DNA from: Aldehydirespirator sp965248735
GTDB taxonomy: Bacteria; Actinomycetota; Acidimicrobiia; Acidimicrobiales; Aldehydirespiratoraceae
Assembly (NCBI GenBank): GCA_965248735.1
Contig: OZ252146.1
Location: 1 to 64,000, forward strand
DNA length: 64,000 nucleotides
Reading direction: 5' to 3'
Below the pieces are notes generated by a model. The model saw only the letters and a list, made by a program, of their open reading frames with translations, was not told the DNA's origin and ran no database searches. The position numbers and the translations under genes were made by a program. Shown here in pieces: positions 1 through 9,067 of the stretch; positions within the stretch are counted from its first letter, which is position 1, and each line of letters begins with the position of its first letter.

Positions 1-216
1 CTCCCTGGGGGAGGTCTGCGCACGATCGGATGGGGTTGCGAGCGCGCGCTGTCAGGCAGGTACTACTACGGGCCGAACAGCGTGGTTCACAGGGCCAAGT
101 ATGGCCCGTGAATCGGTGCGAGGCAACCACGGCGAGGCGGCTGATCCGACACGGCCGCCGCCAGTGGGTGCCACCCCGGGGGCCGCGGCCGCGGAGGGCG
201 CAGCCGCGACCGGGCG
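1..216. other. Left edge, no gene recognised
   Basis: No reading frame here looks like a protein: frames on both strands are Arg/Pro/Gly-rich translations typical of non-coding GC-rich DNA. It lies downstream of the acyltransferase stop and may hold that gene's 3' untranslated region. No clear hairpin followed by a T-run was seen. Confidence 0.4.
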
Positions 217-2484
217 TCAGCCCAGGCCGAGCATGGCTAGCAGGGCGGGTCCGAGCACGTCGGCAGCGAACACTTCGGCCTTCTCGTAGTCGACGTGCAT
301 GCCGTCGGATCGACCGTAGAGGCCGTTGTAGCCGGATTCGTCGATTGCCGTTGCGGTTTCGATCAGCTCCACCGTCGGGGCTTCCCCGGGGCCGTTGAGA
401 TCCAGAACCAAGTCAGTGATGAGGGCGTTGTAGGCCTCGGCCCGCTCGGGGCTGGTCTGGGGCTGGTTCCCGGACGGGCCGTCGCCGAACGTCAGCAGTT
501 GCGGCGCGGTGGTGAACACCACCCGGACGCCCTGGGCACGAGCGTTGGCCACGAGCTGGCGGTACGAGTCGGCCACGTCGGATGCGAGATCCGGGTCCAG
601 TATCGAGGCCCAGGTGCCGTCGTCTCGCAGATGGTCGAACAGCACCGCGCCGTGGTCCACGACCAGCACCACGGCCGAACCGGGCTGGATGTAGTCGTCC
701 CGGCAGTAGACCCCGGGCTGGAACCCGCTGGGCGTGGGCTCGTCGCCCACCTGGCCCCTGAGGGCGTGCCAGGTGCTGCCCCCGACCGCGGCTGGCGAGC
801 AGCCGATGCGGGAGTGGTCCACCACGGCCATGGCCCGGGTGTTGTCGGCCCACTCCCGCAGACCGTCGGCGATATGTACCGCGGTGGAGTCGCCGATGAC
901 GGTGATGATTGGCACCGTGAGCCCGGTCTCGGGCTGCGGCGGCACGGTGGTCGGCGCGGTGGTCGGCGGCGTCGTAGTGTCGCCGGTCCCCTCCGGGGCA
1001 TCCTGGGTGGACTCCGATGACGGATCAGACGACGGGGGCGGTGTCTCTGACGGCACCGCGGACTGTGTCGGGGGTGGCGGCTCGGAGGCGAGCGACGACG
1101 GAGGCTCGGACCCGGCACTCTCATCTGGTTCTGCGGGTGGCTCAGCGGGCGGTTCGGCTGTGGTTGACGGCGCAACCGGCGTCGTGGCTGGTGCCGGATC
1201 GGGTGCCGTGGGCTCGGGAAGCGAACTCGGGGCGCCGCCCGTGGCCGGCGTCGTGGTCGCCGGTGGGTTCTGCTCGGTGAGCCACGCGGGCAACTCATCG
1301 GCACCCTCGGCTCGCTCGCCGATCCCGCGAGACGGTGAGGAGGCGGCCGCGGCCACGGCGGACACAGCCACCACCATCACCGCGGCCGCGGCCAGCAGCG
1401 GTATGGCCCGCGGGCCGGTGCCGCGGCGGACCGGCATCTCCAGCAGACGGAACGACGCCTCTGCCGCGCCCAGAGTGACCGCGATCACCACTGCCGGATG
1501 CCAGTCGGTCAGCTCGATCACCGGCCAATGGAACAGGTAGATGGCATAGGAGCGCAGTCCCAGCCAGCGCAACGGCGCCCACGACACGAGCCGGGCCGGC
1601 CAGCCGTCTCTCGCCGCGGCGATCACCAGCACCACCCAGCACAGCGCCATCAGTTGGGGGCCGCCCCGGAACACCAGTCCGTCGCCGGGCCCGAGGCGGG
1701 CCACCGACATCACGGTGAGTGCCACCGCGACCGCCAACAACACCGCCCAGGCGAGCCGAGACGGACGCGGCAAGTCTGCGGGCGGCTTGAACAGGCGACG
1801 CACCGCACCGAACCGGGCCTGGGCCACCGCGAGACCCGCTCCGGCCGCGATCTCCAGAGCCCGCACCGGAGTGGCCACGTAGGCGTCGGTCGACCCCCAC
1901 CACAGCCACATGCCGACCAAGCCGATGGCTGCCATTGCGCAAACCACCCGCCCGGGCCTGCGGGTCAGGGCCACCGCGGCCGGGAAGACAAGATAGAACT
2001 GCTCCTCGATCGCCAGGGACCAGAAATGGGCCAACGGTTCCGGTGCGGCCTCGAAGATCCCGGCGTAGCCCACCTCGTCGAGCGACGCGTGCCAGTTGAA
2101 CACGTTCAGCGCGGCGGTCAGAGCGTCGATGCCGATCGTGCGCAGGGGCTGATCGTCCAGGATCGCGGTCAGTGCGAGCGTGGCCGCGATGGTCACCAGC
2201 GCGGCAGGCAGCAGCCGGCGAACCCGCCTGCCCATGAACCGGCCCAGGCGCAGCCGGCCGGTGGTCGTGACCTCGGCATCCAGCAGGCCCGCGATCAGGT
2301 AGCCCGACAGCGTGAAGAAAAGCCCCACCCCCAGCCAGCCGCCCCGCACCACGTCGGGCCACAGATGGAACGCCAGCACACACGCCACCGCTAGGCCCCG
2401 AAGGCCGTCCAAACCCGGAAGCCGGCGATCGGCACGGGAGGGCGCACCGGATGCAGGCGCCGAAGAAGGCGCCACCACGCTCAT
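217..2484 (-). CDS. Acyltransferase-3 / SGNH-hydrolase fusion (OafA/YrhL type)
   Basis: Predicted integral-membrane acyltransferase that moves acetyl groups across the membrane onto a cell-surface glycan. The protein is 755 residues. The first ~385 form a multi-helix acyltransferase-3 domain that opens with LPGLDGLRGLAVACVLAFH, the usual family start with its conserved His. A Pro/Ser/Thr/Glu-rich linker spans about 398-515. A C-terminal SGNH-like domain follows, with GDST near residue 530 and a DGMHVD block near 727 supplying the Asp and His of a Ser-Asp-His triad. The start is backed by AGGAGG about 10 nt upstream. The SGNH half probably acts outside the membrane. The acceptor sugar cannot be told from sequence. 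It is divergent from the MATE gene. Confidence 0.88.
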   Translation of the reverse strand: MSVVAPSSAPASGAPSRADRRLPGLDGLRGLAVACVLAFHLWPDVVRGGWLGVGLFFTLSGYLIAGLLDAEVTTTGRLRLGRFMGRRVRRLLPAALVTIAATLALTAILDDQPLRTIGIDALTAALNVFNWHASLDEVGYAGIFEAAPEPLAHFWSLAIEEQFYLVFPAAVALTRRPGRVVCAMAAIGLVGMWLWWGSTDAYVATPVRALEIAAGAGLAVAQARFGAVRRLFKPPADLPRPSRLAWAVLLAVAVALTVMSVARLGPGDGLVFRGGPQLMALCWVVLVIAAARDGWPARLVSWAPLRWLGLRSYAIYLFHWPVIELTDWHPAVVIAVTLGAAEASFRLLEMPVRRGTGPRAIPLLAAAAVMVVAVSAVAAAASSPSRGIGERAEGADELPAWLTEQNPPATTTPATGGAPSSLPEPTAPDPAPATTPVAPSTTAEPPAEPPAEPDESAGSEPPSSLASEPPPPTQSAVPSETPPPSSDPSSESTQDAPEGTGDTTTPPTTAPTTVPPQPETGLTVPIITVIGDSTAVHIADGLREWADNTRAMAVVDHSRIGCSPAAVGGSTWHALRGQVGDEPTPSGFQPGVYCRDDYIQPGSAVVLVVDHGAVLFDHLRDDGTWASILDPDLASDVADSYRQLVANARAQGVRVVFTTAPQLLTFGDGPSGNQPQTSPERAEAYNALITDLVLDLNGPGEAPTVELIETATAIDESGYNGLYGRSDGMHVDYEKAEVFAADVLGPALLAMLGLG

Positions 2485-2576
2485 GCGACTCGCCCCTCCT
2501 AACCTCGCGGCCGTGCTCTCATGGCTCCGAGACTACTTATGACGCCGGAGGCCCCGAACCGCGGGGGCTGGTGCTC

Positions 2577-3908
2577 ATGAGGCAGCCAGGGCGGCTGCGC
2601 TGGAGCAATGACGACCGGGAGATCTGGCGGCTGGCGTGGCCCGCGCTGGGCGCGCTGGTGGCCGAGCCCCTGTATGTGTTGGCCGACACCGCCATTGTGG
2701 GCCGCATCGGCACACCGCAGCTCGGCGGCCTGGCGTTGGCCGCGTCGATCCTGCTGGCCGCTCACGCCATGTTCATCTTCCTGGCCTACGGCACCACCGC
2801 GGCGGTGGCCCGGCTGCTGGGTGCGGGCAAGCACCGGCGGGCCGCCCATCAGGCGGTGCAGAGCATCTGGCTGGCTCTGGCCGCGGGCATTGTGCTGGCC
2901 GCGGTCGGACTGTTGCTGGCACCCTGGCTGGTTGACGCGCTGGGAGGCGAGGACCCCGACGTGCTCCACAACGCCCTCGTGTACCTGCGCATCTCGCTGT
3001 TCGGCCTGCCGGCCATGCTGGTCATGCTGGCCGGGGTGGGCTACCTGCGAGGCGTTCAGGACACCAAGAGGCCCTTCGCGGTGGCCCTGGGCTCGGCGGT
3101 CGGGAACTTCGTGCTCGAGGCGGTGCTGATCTTCGGCTTCGGACACGGCATCGGCGCCTCTGCCCTGTCGACGGTTGTGGCCCAGAGCGCGGCCGCCGCG
3201 GTCTTCGTGTGGTGGATCCGGCAAGCGGTGTCGCGCTACGACGTGAGCCTGAGGCCCGACCCGGCGGCCATAAGGCGCCTGGCGGTGGCGGGCTGGGATC
3301 TGTTGATCCGGACCTCGGCGCTGCGGGCCAGCCTGATCATCACGGTGGCAGTGGCGGCCCGCATCGGCACCGTCGACCTGGCCGCACACCAGATCGTGTT
3401 CGAGGTGTGGACGGTCCTGGCCTTGGTGCTCGACGCGGTGGCCATCGCCGGTCAGGCCCTGATCGGCCAAGCCCTGGGCGCGGGCCAGGCCGAGCGCGCC
3501 CGCTCGCTCGGGCGCCGCATGATCGGCTGGGGAGCGGCCGCCGGAGTTCTGACCGGCACAGTCGTGCTAGCCACCTCGGGCCTGCTGCCACGAGTGTTCA
3601 CCGGGGACGCCGCGGTGGCCGCGCTGGCAGCATTCCTGCTGTTGCACGTGGGTTTCTCGCAGCCAGCCGCGGGGGTGGTGTTCGCCTTGGACGGCGTGCT
3701 GATCGGCGCGGGCGACCTGCGCTTCCTGGCCGTGTCCATGGTCGGCGCGGGAGTGGTGCTAGTGGGCGGCGGGCTGGTCGTTCTGGCCGCGGGCGCCGGG
3801 ATCGGCTGGCTATGGGCTGCCCTTCACGCCTGGATGGCGACCCGGCTGACGATGATGCTGTGGCGCTTCGCCGGCGCCCGCTGGCAGGTCACCGGCGCCG
3901 ACCGCTGA
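2577..3908 (+). CDS. MATE-family efflux transporter (DinF-like)
   Basis: Predicted 12-helix cation-coupled multidrug exporter of 443 residues. The N-terminus EIWRLAWPALGALVAEPLY followed by VLADTAIVGRIGTPQLGGL is the standard MATE opening, and the second half repeats the fold (ALRASLIITVAVAARIG, AAHQIVFEVWTVLALVLDA). The frame stays open upstream to 2451, but that extension overlaps the divergent acyltransferase start and is not MATE-like, so the ATG at 2577 is chosen. The closest relatives are DinF-type transporters. The substrate is unknown. No operon partner is visible. Confidence 0.88.
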   Translation: MRQPGRLRWSNDDREIWRLAWPALGALVAEPLYVLADTAIVGRIGTPQLGGLALAASILLAAHAMFIFLAYGTTAAVARLLGAGKHRRAAHQAVQSIWLALAAGIVLAAVGLLLAPWLVDALGGEDPDVLHNALVYLRISLFGLPAMLVMLAGVGYLRGVQDTKRPFAVALGSAVGNFVLEAVLIFGFGHGIGASALSTVVAQSAAAAVFVWWIRQAVSRYDVSLRPDPAAIRRLAVAGWDLLIRTSALRASLIITVAVAARIGTVDLAAHQIVFEVWTVLALVLDAVAIAGQALIGQALGAGQAERARSLGRRMIGWGAAAGVLTGTVVLATSGLLPRVFTGDAAVAALAAFLLLHVGFSQPAAGVVFALDGVLIGAGDLRFLAVSMVGAGVVLVGGGLVVLAAGAGIGWLWAALHAWMATRLTMMLWRFAGARWQVTGADR

Positions 3909-4006
3909 GCAGCTATTGGGGGCAACGCCCACACCGCGGCCTTGCCCTGCCTGCTCGTCTTATCGGCTCCAGCAGCTCCCAGTGCAGAGTCGCCCGTGAG
4001 GTTCCT

Positions 4007-4573
4007 TCAACTCGATACGGGAGGCGTAATCACGGAGATCCAGACTGTCTCGCCGTCGCCGATCGCCTCAAGTCGGCGCAGGGAATCGCCGTCCAAGTAG
4101 TGGAAGCCATTCGCGCCGACAATCTGTTGGCCGGTTGACAGGGTGATTTTCAACCGGCCCTGTAGCACATAGATCACCTGCTCAGTCGGTTGACCTAGAT
4201 CTCGGGAGATCCACACCGCGCCAGAGTTCATCCTCGCGCGGAACAACTCCATCTTGTTGGAGAAGTCTCGGCTGAGCATCTCGTAGCGGATCGAATCGCT
4301 GGTCAGACGCTGCTGGAGTACGCCGTCGACCTCACTAGAACCAAGCTCCTCTACGGGCGGGTCGTTCCCGATGAAGTACGTCACCGGTGCTTTCAGCGCG
4401 TTGGCGATCCGGAGGAATGTCTCTATCGAAGGGCTGCTCTCGCCGCGCTCGATCTGACCCAGGAACCCATGGGTCACCCCCGTTCGCTCGGCAAGGTCGC
4501 GGAGGCTGAACTCCAAGTCCTTGCGCCGAGACCGGATCAGCGGCCCGATATCGCTGTTGTTGGGGTCCGACAT
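4007..4573 (-). CDS. XRE-family regulator with C-terminal cupin domain
   Basis: Small-molecule-responsive DNA-binding protein of 188 residues. An HTH_3 domain (about 10-65: LRDLAERTGVTHGFLGQIER, SSPSIETFLRIANAL) is followed by a cupin-2 barrel (about 110-185: EQVIYVLQGRLKITL). This architecture is shared with PuuR-type regulators of polyamine and amino-acid genes. The frame is open to 4843, but the upstream part translates a DNA tandem repeat and is unlikely to be protein. AGGAG lies 8 nt before the ATG at 4573 and only 2-3 nt before the ATG at 4579, so 4573 is preferred. It is divergent from an ABC operon that it probably controls. Confidence 0.85.
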   Translation of the reverse strand: MSDPNNSDIGPLIRSRRKDLEFSLRDLAERTGVTHGFLGQIERGESSPSIETFLRIANALKAPVTYFIGNDPPVEELGSSEVDGVLQQRLTSDSIRYEMLSRDFSNKMELFRARMNSGAVWISRDLGQPTEQVIYVLQGRLKITLSTGQQIVGANGFHYLDGDSLRRLEAIGDGETVWISVITPPVSS

Positions 4574-4751
4574 GGACATGGCTCCTAGACGCGCTCCGGG
4601 TGCGTCAGTATTCGATTCGACGTTCTCGAGACGGGGACGGCTCCGACGATAGCCCTGGGTGCCTGTGGTGCCGCATAGCAATGGCGAATACCGAGGAGGG
4701 CGTCGTGTGCCCGGCCTGCTCGCGACGTGGCGCCGTGGGTCCACCGCTCGT

Positions 4752-4823
4752 CCGGCTTGAGACGATGCCACATCGTCTTCCGCTCGGCCGGCTTGAGACG
4801 ATGCCACATCGTCTTCCGCTCGG
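4752..4823. repeat. Two 36-bp direct repeats, each with a 19-bp palindrome
   Basis: Two identical 36-bp units run 4752-4787 and 4788-4823. Each contains AGACGATG-CCA-CATCGTCT, an 8-bp perfect inverted repeat around a CCA centre (4760-4778 and 4796-4814). They lie between the divergent XRE-cupin gene and the ABC operon. Phased palindromes in such a position suggest operator sites for the neighbouring regulator, or paired hairpins in the leader of that regulator's transcript. Confidence 0.75.
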
Positions 4824-4914
4824 CCCACCCCGAGTAGTGTCACTGCACGCAGCTGCTGGACGCGCTCGACATCGTAGTTGTCTTGTGCTAATCCTGTGGA
4901 GTCTCACTATCTAG

Positions 4915-4929
4915 CACCGCTGAGCGGTG
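4915..4929. promoter_or_regulatory. Palindrome just upstream of the ABC operon
   Basis: CACCGCT-G-AGCGGTG is a perfect 15-bp palindrome 17 bp before the first gene of the ABC operon. It follows a possible -10 element (TATCTA, 4908-4913), so a protein bound here would cover the likely transcription start. It is a candidate operator. The -35 is uncertain (TTGTGC at 4883-4888 gives a 19-bp spacer). Confidence 0.45.
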
Positions 4930-4946
4930 AAGGGGGAAATGGTTAG

Positions 4947-6158
4947 ATGAGGTGCCGACGATTACTGGTGTTGGTCCTGGCAGTGTGCATGTCACTCATT
5001 GCTGCTGCATGTGGTGGGGACGACTCGGAGGGAGGCGATGAATCAGGCGCGGCCGCTCCTACAGAGACCACAACTCCTGCAGAGACCACAACTCCTGCAG
5101 AGGCTTCCGAACCGAGCGATGCTGAGTCCGACAGCGCCGAAGTCACAGACGAGGTCCCGTGCGACTTCGACGAGGCCACGTGCGATTACTTGGCTGGCAA
5201 GGACTTCAGTGGACAGACGCTCACTGTGGGCGTCTGGGGTGGCGACATTGAAGACATCCTGCGCGATGTCGTCATCCCCCCACTAGAAGCCCGGGGCGCG
5301 AGCGTCGAGCTGCTGCTCGGCGGTGCCGGCGACAGGCTGGCCAAGCTGTACGCAGAGGCCCCCAGTCCGACGATGGACGTCTTGTACCTGAACATCCACA
5401 CGGGGCGGCTGGCGGTCTTGGACGGAGTGGCCGAAGCTGCGAGCGACGAGATCCCGGCCTATGCGGACTTGTACCCCATTGCGAGGGACAACGAGGTCTA
5501 TGGTGTCAGTCTGCTCGCCCTCGGCATCCAGTACAACCGAGACGCTTTTGATGGCCCGCCGGAGTGGGCCGACCTCTGGAACGACGCCCACAAGGGCAGG
5601 ATCGCGTTCCCGACATTCCCGTCGACGGGTGGCGATGGGCTGATCGCGATCGCCGCTCGTCTTGAAGGGGGCACAGAGCACGACACCGACCTCGCGTTCG
5701 ACAAGCTCGCGGAACTCAAGCCAGTCCCACTTGTCTACACCAGCCAAGATGAACTGGGGCTGTTGATGGATGCTGGAGAGGTGGTCGCCGCGCCAAACCT
5801 CAGCGGCTATGCCATCACCGCGGCCGACAACTTCGAGAACGTCGACTTCTCGTTCCCCCAAGATCCAGGCCCGATCCTTGCAATGGACACGATGGTCATC
5901 AGTAACGGAACCCCAAATCGCGATCTGGCGTTGGCTTGGGCCCAGATCGCGCTCAGCCCGAAGACGCAGCAGGCCTATGCCGAACGACTCTACTTCGGTC
6001 CGACGAATTCGAAAGTTGAGCTGTCGTCCGAGCTGGCAGAACGAGTGGTCTACGGCCCTGAGGCGGTCGAGGCACTGATCTCGCTCGATTGGCCGTACGT
6101 CGCCGAGGCACGCACTACTCTAACCGAGCGTTGGAACAAGGAGATCCTCGCCGACTGA
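4947..6158 (+). CDS. ABC transporter substrate-binding lipoprotein (PotD/family-1 type)
   Basis: Extracellular solute receptor of 403 residues for the import system encoded downstream. The N-terminus is a lipoprotein signal with a hydrophobic run and a lipobox ending at Cys22 (SLIAAAC), so the mature protein should be membrane-tethered. A Thr/Glu/Pro-rich linker follows and includes an exact 18-bp tandem duplication (5062-5097). The binding domain starts near residue 60 (FSGQTLTVGVWGGDIEDIL) and resembles spermidine/putrescine-type periplasmic binding proteins. The ligand is not determined by sequence. A polyamine-like or organic cation is a guess from family and from the cupin regulator. It is first in a five-gene operon. 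Confidence 0.85.
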   Translation: MRCRRLLVLVLAVCMSLIAAACGGDDSEGGDESGAAAPTETTTPAETTTPAEASEPSDAESDSAEVTDEVPCDFDEATCDYLAGKDFSGQTLTVGVWGGDIEDILRDVVIPPLEARGASVELLLGGAGDRLAKLYAEAPSPTMDVLYLNIHTGRLAVLDGVAEAASDEIPAYADLYPIARDNEVYGVSLLALGIQYNRDAFDGPPEWADLWNDAHKGRIAFPTFPSTGGDGLIAIAARLEGGTEHDTDLAFDKLAELKPVPLVYTSQDELGLLMDAGEVVAAPNLSGYAITAADNFENVDFSFPQDPGPILAMDTMVISNGTPNRDLALAWAQIALSPKTQQAYAERLYFGPTNSKVELSSELAERVVYGPEAVEALISLDWPYVAEARTTLTERWNKEILAD

Positions 6159-6214
6159 GCGGCGGTGCCACCACCGCACGTCAGAGCCGGGCGCGTGGTG
6201 TTCCCGGGAGCAAG

Positions 6215-7120
6215 TTGAGAGTTCCCGGGAACGCCACGCGGTTCCTGCTCGTTGCTCCGGCTCTGATTCTTGTAGCCATAGTCTTTCTGATTCCCCTTGG
6301 ACACCTCGTTGTATTCAGCTTTTGGAAGGCCGTTCCCGGATCAAACCTCCCCGAGCAGACGTTCTCGCTCGACAACTTCGAGCGGCTTCTTAGCGATGCC
6401 TACTACTTCCAGGTGTATTGGCGGACAATAAGGATTAGCGTCGTCTCCACCATCATGACTCTACTGATGGGCTACCCACTCGCTCTATATATTTCTAGGC
6501 AAGAAGGGGTGAGGAAGAGCCTGAAAGGCATCTTAATGGTGCTGGTGCTTCTACCGACAGTTGGTGGAGGGCTGATCCAGACGCTCGGGTGGATTGTGCT
6601 GATGTTGCCCTTCGGAGTTATCAACGGAACGCTGATCGAACTTCATCTGATCGATCGGCCCCTTAAGTTGCTAGGGAAGGATATCGGAATAATGATCGGG
6701 CTAACCCAAGCGTTCATGCCTCTGATGGTGTTGCCTCTAGTGACCGCGCTTAGCAAGATAGATGCTGGCCTAGAACAGGCCGCGAGATCATTGGGTGCTG
6801 GAGCTGCTAGAGTGTTTCGTGAGGTAACATTGCCACTGAGCCTCCCGGGCATACTCGGCGGGACACTACTAGTATTCATGGCTCACTTGACATCCTTCGT
6901 CACCCCCCTTCTGCTCGGCCAGGGGAAGGTGCAGGTATATAGCACCCTCGCGTATCAACAGGCCGTGGAGGTTCTGGACTACCCCTTCGCATCTGCTTTC
7001 ACCCTGTTCCCGTTTGCGGTGGCCATTGGTGCGTGGCTGGCCTGGCGTGTTGCGAAGTATGCGTTCCGCCTTGCTGTGCGCCCCTCGACCGAGCGGGCGG
7101 TGCTAGATGACGCCGCGTAA
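6215..7120 (+). CDS. ABC transporter permease 1 (PotB-like)
   Basis: Inner-membrane permease of about 301 residues with the cytoplasmic EAA loop that docks the ATPase (EQAARSLGAGAARVFREVTL, then PLSLPG). It has about six hydrophobic segments beginning with FLLVAPALILVAIVFLIPLG. The start is uncertain: there is no ATG, and the frame is open upstream to a TTG at 6089 inside the preceding gene. TTG at 6215 is chosen because GGGAG lies 4-5 nt upstream and the hydrophobic segment then begins normally. It ends in a 14-nt overlap with permease 2. Codon choice is less GC-biased than in the flanking core genes. Confidence 0.82.
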   Translation: MRVPGNATRFLLVAPALILVAIVFLIPLGHLVVFSFWKAVPGSNLPEQTFSLDNFERLLSDAYYFQVYWRTIRISVVSTIMTLLMGYPLALYISRQEGVRKSLKGILMVLVLLPTVGGGLIQTLGWIVLMLPFGVINGTLIELHLIDRPLKLLGKDIGIMIGLTQAFMPLMVLPLVTALSKIDAGLEQAARSLGAGAARVFREVTLPLSLPGILGGTLLVFMAHLTSFVTPLLLGQGKVQVYSTLAYQQAVEVLDYPFASAFTLFPFAVAIGAWLAWRVAKYAFRLAVRPSTERAVLDDAA

Positions 7121-7898
7121 ATCGTCCATCGGACTTGCTGTCGCAGCCTACATAGTCCTGTGCTTCACGCTGCTGCCAATAATCGTGCTCGTGGTCGCGG
7201 CGTTCAGTCCCGCTGAGTACTTCACCTTCCCCCCAGATGAATGGTCCTTCAGGTGGTTCGTCGCCTTCTTCAGGGATCGCGAGTATCAATCCGCGCTTCG
7301 GGTGAGCATCGTTGTCGCTGCGTACTCCGTGGTAATGGCCCTAGCGGTTGGTCTGCCCGCTACTTATGCGCTCAGCCGATACGAGTTCGGAGGCAAGAAC
7401 GTCGTCCACACCTTCTTGATGTCCTCGCTGTTCCTGCCTCGTGTGATCTGGGCGGTTGCGCTGCTTCAGTTCTACGCTGCGCTAGACCTGCTTGGCACTC
7501 CCGTTGGACTGGTGATGGCTCACGCAGTCCTTGTGCTCCCATACGTCGCTCGCATGTCACTGACTAGCTTCGCGTATGTCGGCCAGAACCTCGAGAAGGC
7601 TGCGCAAAGCTTGGGGGCCACGCCAATTCGCTCGTTCTTCGAAATCACATTGCCTCTTATCATGCCAGGAGTGATTGTCGGTGCTGTCTTTGGGTTTGTC
7701 ATATCGTTCACGGATGTTGTCGTCTCCGTATTTATCTCCGGCGTGCGCTTCATCCCGTTACTTGTGCGCATTTATGTAGAGCAGCGTGGTCAGGGCATCG
7801 ACCCCACAGCCATCGCTGCCAGCGCCGTCATCATCACAGTAATCGTGATTGTCGAATTGCTTGGTGAGCGGTTCGTAAAATGGTCGAGGTTTATTTGA
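7107..7898 (+). CDS. ABC transporter permease 2 (PotC-like)
   Basis: Second membrane subunit, 263 residues, of the PotC type. It has an N-terminal helix (IGLAVAAYIVLCFTLLPIIV), about six membrane segments, and the EAA loop EKAAQSLGATPIRSFFEITL near two thirds of its length. It starts with an ATG inside the end of permease 1 (14-nt overlap), and its TGA stop overlaps the ATG of the ATPase, so the three are translationally coupled. It should form a heterodimeric channel with permease 1. Confidence 0.88.
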   Translation: MTPRKSSIGLAVAAYIVLCFTLLPIIVLVVAAFSPAEYFTFPPDEWSFRWFVAFFRDREYQSALRVSIVVAAYSVVMALAVGLPATYALSRYEFGGKNVVHTFLMSSLFLPRVIWAVALLQFYAALDLLGTPVGLVMAHAVLVLPYVARMSLTSFAYVGQNLEKAAQSLGATPIRSFFEITLPLIMPGVIVGAVFGFVISFTDVVVSVFISGVRFIPLLVRIYVEQRGQGIDPTAIAASAVIITVIVIVELLGERFVKWSRFI

Positions 7899-9067
7899 TG
7901 AATACATGGACATACGACAATAATGGTAACAACTCTAGATTGGCGCTTCGCATACGTGATCTCAGTATCTCGCTCGGCGGTACAAGAATACTGACAGATC
8001 TGGCGCTAGATGTAGTCGACGGCGAGATGCTCGTTCTTCTCGGTCCCTCCGGCTGTGGGAAGACGACGCTTCTGCGACTGATCAACGGTATCCTCACCCC
8101 TGACTCCGGATCTATATTTCTGCATGGCCAAGACATCACTCGAGTCCCACCCAACCATCGAGACATGGGGTTCGTATTTCAGGACTATGCACTGTTCCCA
8201 CATCGAAACGTCTACCAAAACGTCGCATTCGGATTGCGCATGCGAAAGATACCGAAGGAAGAGATCACCAACCGAGTCAATGAGATCCTCGAGATCGTTC
8301 AACTTGGCGGACTCGAGCAGCGAAGAGTCCACGAACTCTCGGGCGGACAGCAGCAGCGTGTGGCATTGGCGCGAGCTCTAGTGTTACGACCGTCGCTGTT
8401 GTTGATGGATGAGCCCTTATCCAACCTTGACGCAAAGCTCCGCGCATCTCTGCGTGTCGATATCGCGCAGATCCAACGTGAGCTCGACATCACGTCGATA
8501 CTCGTCACTCATGACCAAGTCGAGGCGATGACTATTGCCGACAGAATTGTGCTAATGAACGAGGGAAGGATCGAACAGATCGCAGCCCCACTACAGATGT
8601 ACGACAATCCGGCCAACGCTTTCGTCGCTGGCTTCATCGGGAGCCCAGCCATCAACTTGGTGCGGGTTCATGTCGACGGCGAGCGGGCTAACTTTGTCGA
8701 TCTCAAAGCAATCGCCCCAGTGGTACGATTGTCTCACTCGCTCGCCGCGGCGTCGGCCCCCCAGATTCCGGATGGTGACTACTTGCTGGGTGTACGCCCC
8801 GAGGATCTGCTTGTGCATCGGTCTAACACCTCCGAAGAATCGGTCGCAAGGGGTGTTGTGACCTTCACCGAGCCGCTCGGCTCAGAGACGCTTCTTCACG
8901 TTCAAGCTGGAGAGTCCGACCTGGTGTCACGCGTGCCGGGGCCTCCACCAGCCGATGTGATCGACAGCCGCACAGTGGCGATTGGCCTAAGGCCCAACTC
9001 TGCTCATCTCTTCAACCACGAGGGTGACCAGGCGCGTGTGGAACTACCGGCAACGAGGAACCCATGA
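7898..9067 (+). CDS. ABC transporter ATP-binding protein (PotA-like)
   Basis: Motor subunit of the importer, 389 residues. It carries Walker A (GPSGCGKTTLL), Q-loop (VFQDYALFPH), signature (LSGGQQQRVALARAL), Walker B (LLLMDEPLSNLD) and switch His (LVTHDQVEAM). A C-terminal TOBE-like regulatory domain (about 240-375, LLGVRPEDLLVHR) is typical of the PotA/MalK class. The ATG at 7898 overlaps the previous stop as TGATG. An in-frame ATG at 7880 would add six residues but sits inside permease 2. The stop overlaps the ATG of the hydrolase gene by 4 nt. Confidence 0.92.
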   Translation: MNTWTYDNNGNNSRLALRIRDLSISLGGTRILTDLALDVVDGEMLVLLGPSGCGKTTLLRLINGILTPDSGSIFLHGQDITRVPPNHRDMGFVFQDYALFPHRNVYQNVAFGLRMRKIPKEEITNRVNEILEIVQLGGLEQRRVHELSGGQQQRVALARALVLRPSLLLMDEPLSNLDAKLRASLRVDIAQIQRELDITSILVTHDQVEAMTIADRIVLMNEGRIEQIAAPLQMYDNPANAFVAGFIGSPAINLVRVHVDGERANFVDLKAIAPVVRLSHSLAAASAPQIPDGDYLLGVRPEDLLVHRSNTSEESVARGVVTFTEPLGSETLLHVQAGESDLVSRVPGPPPADVIDSRTVAIGLRPNSAHLFNHEGDQARVELPATRNP

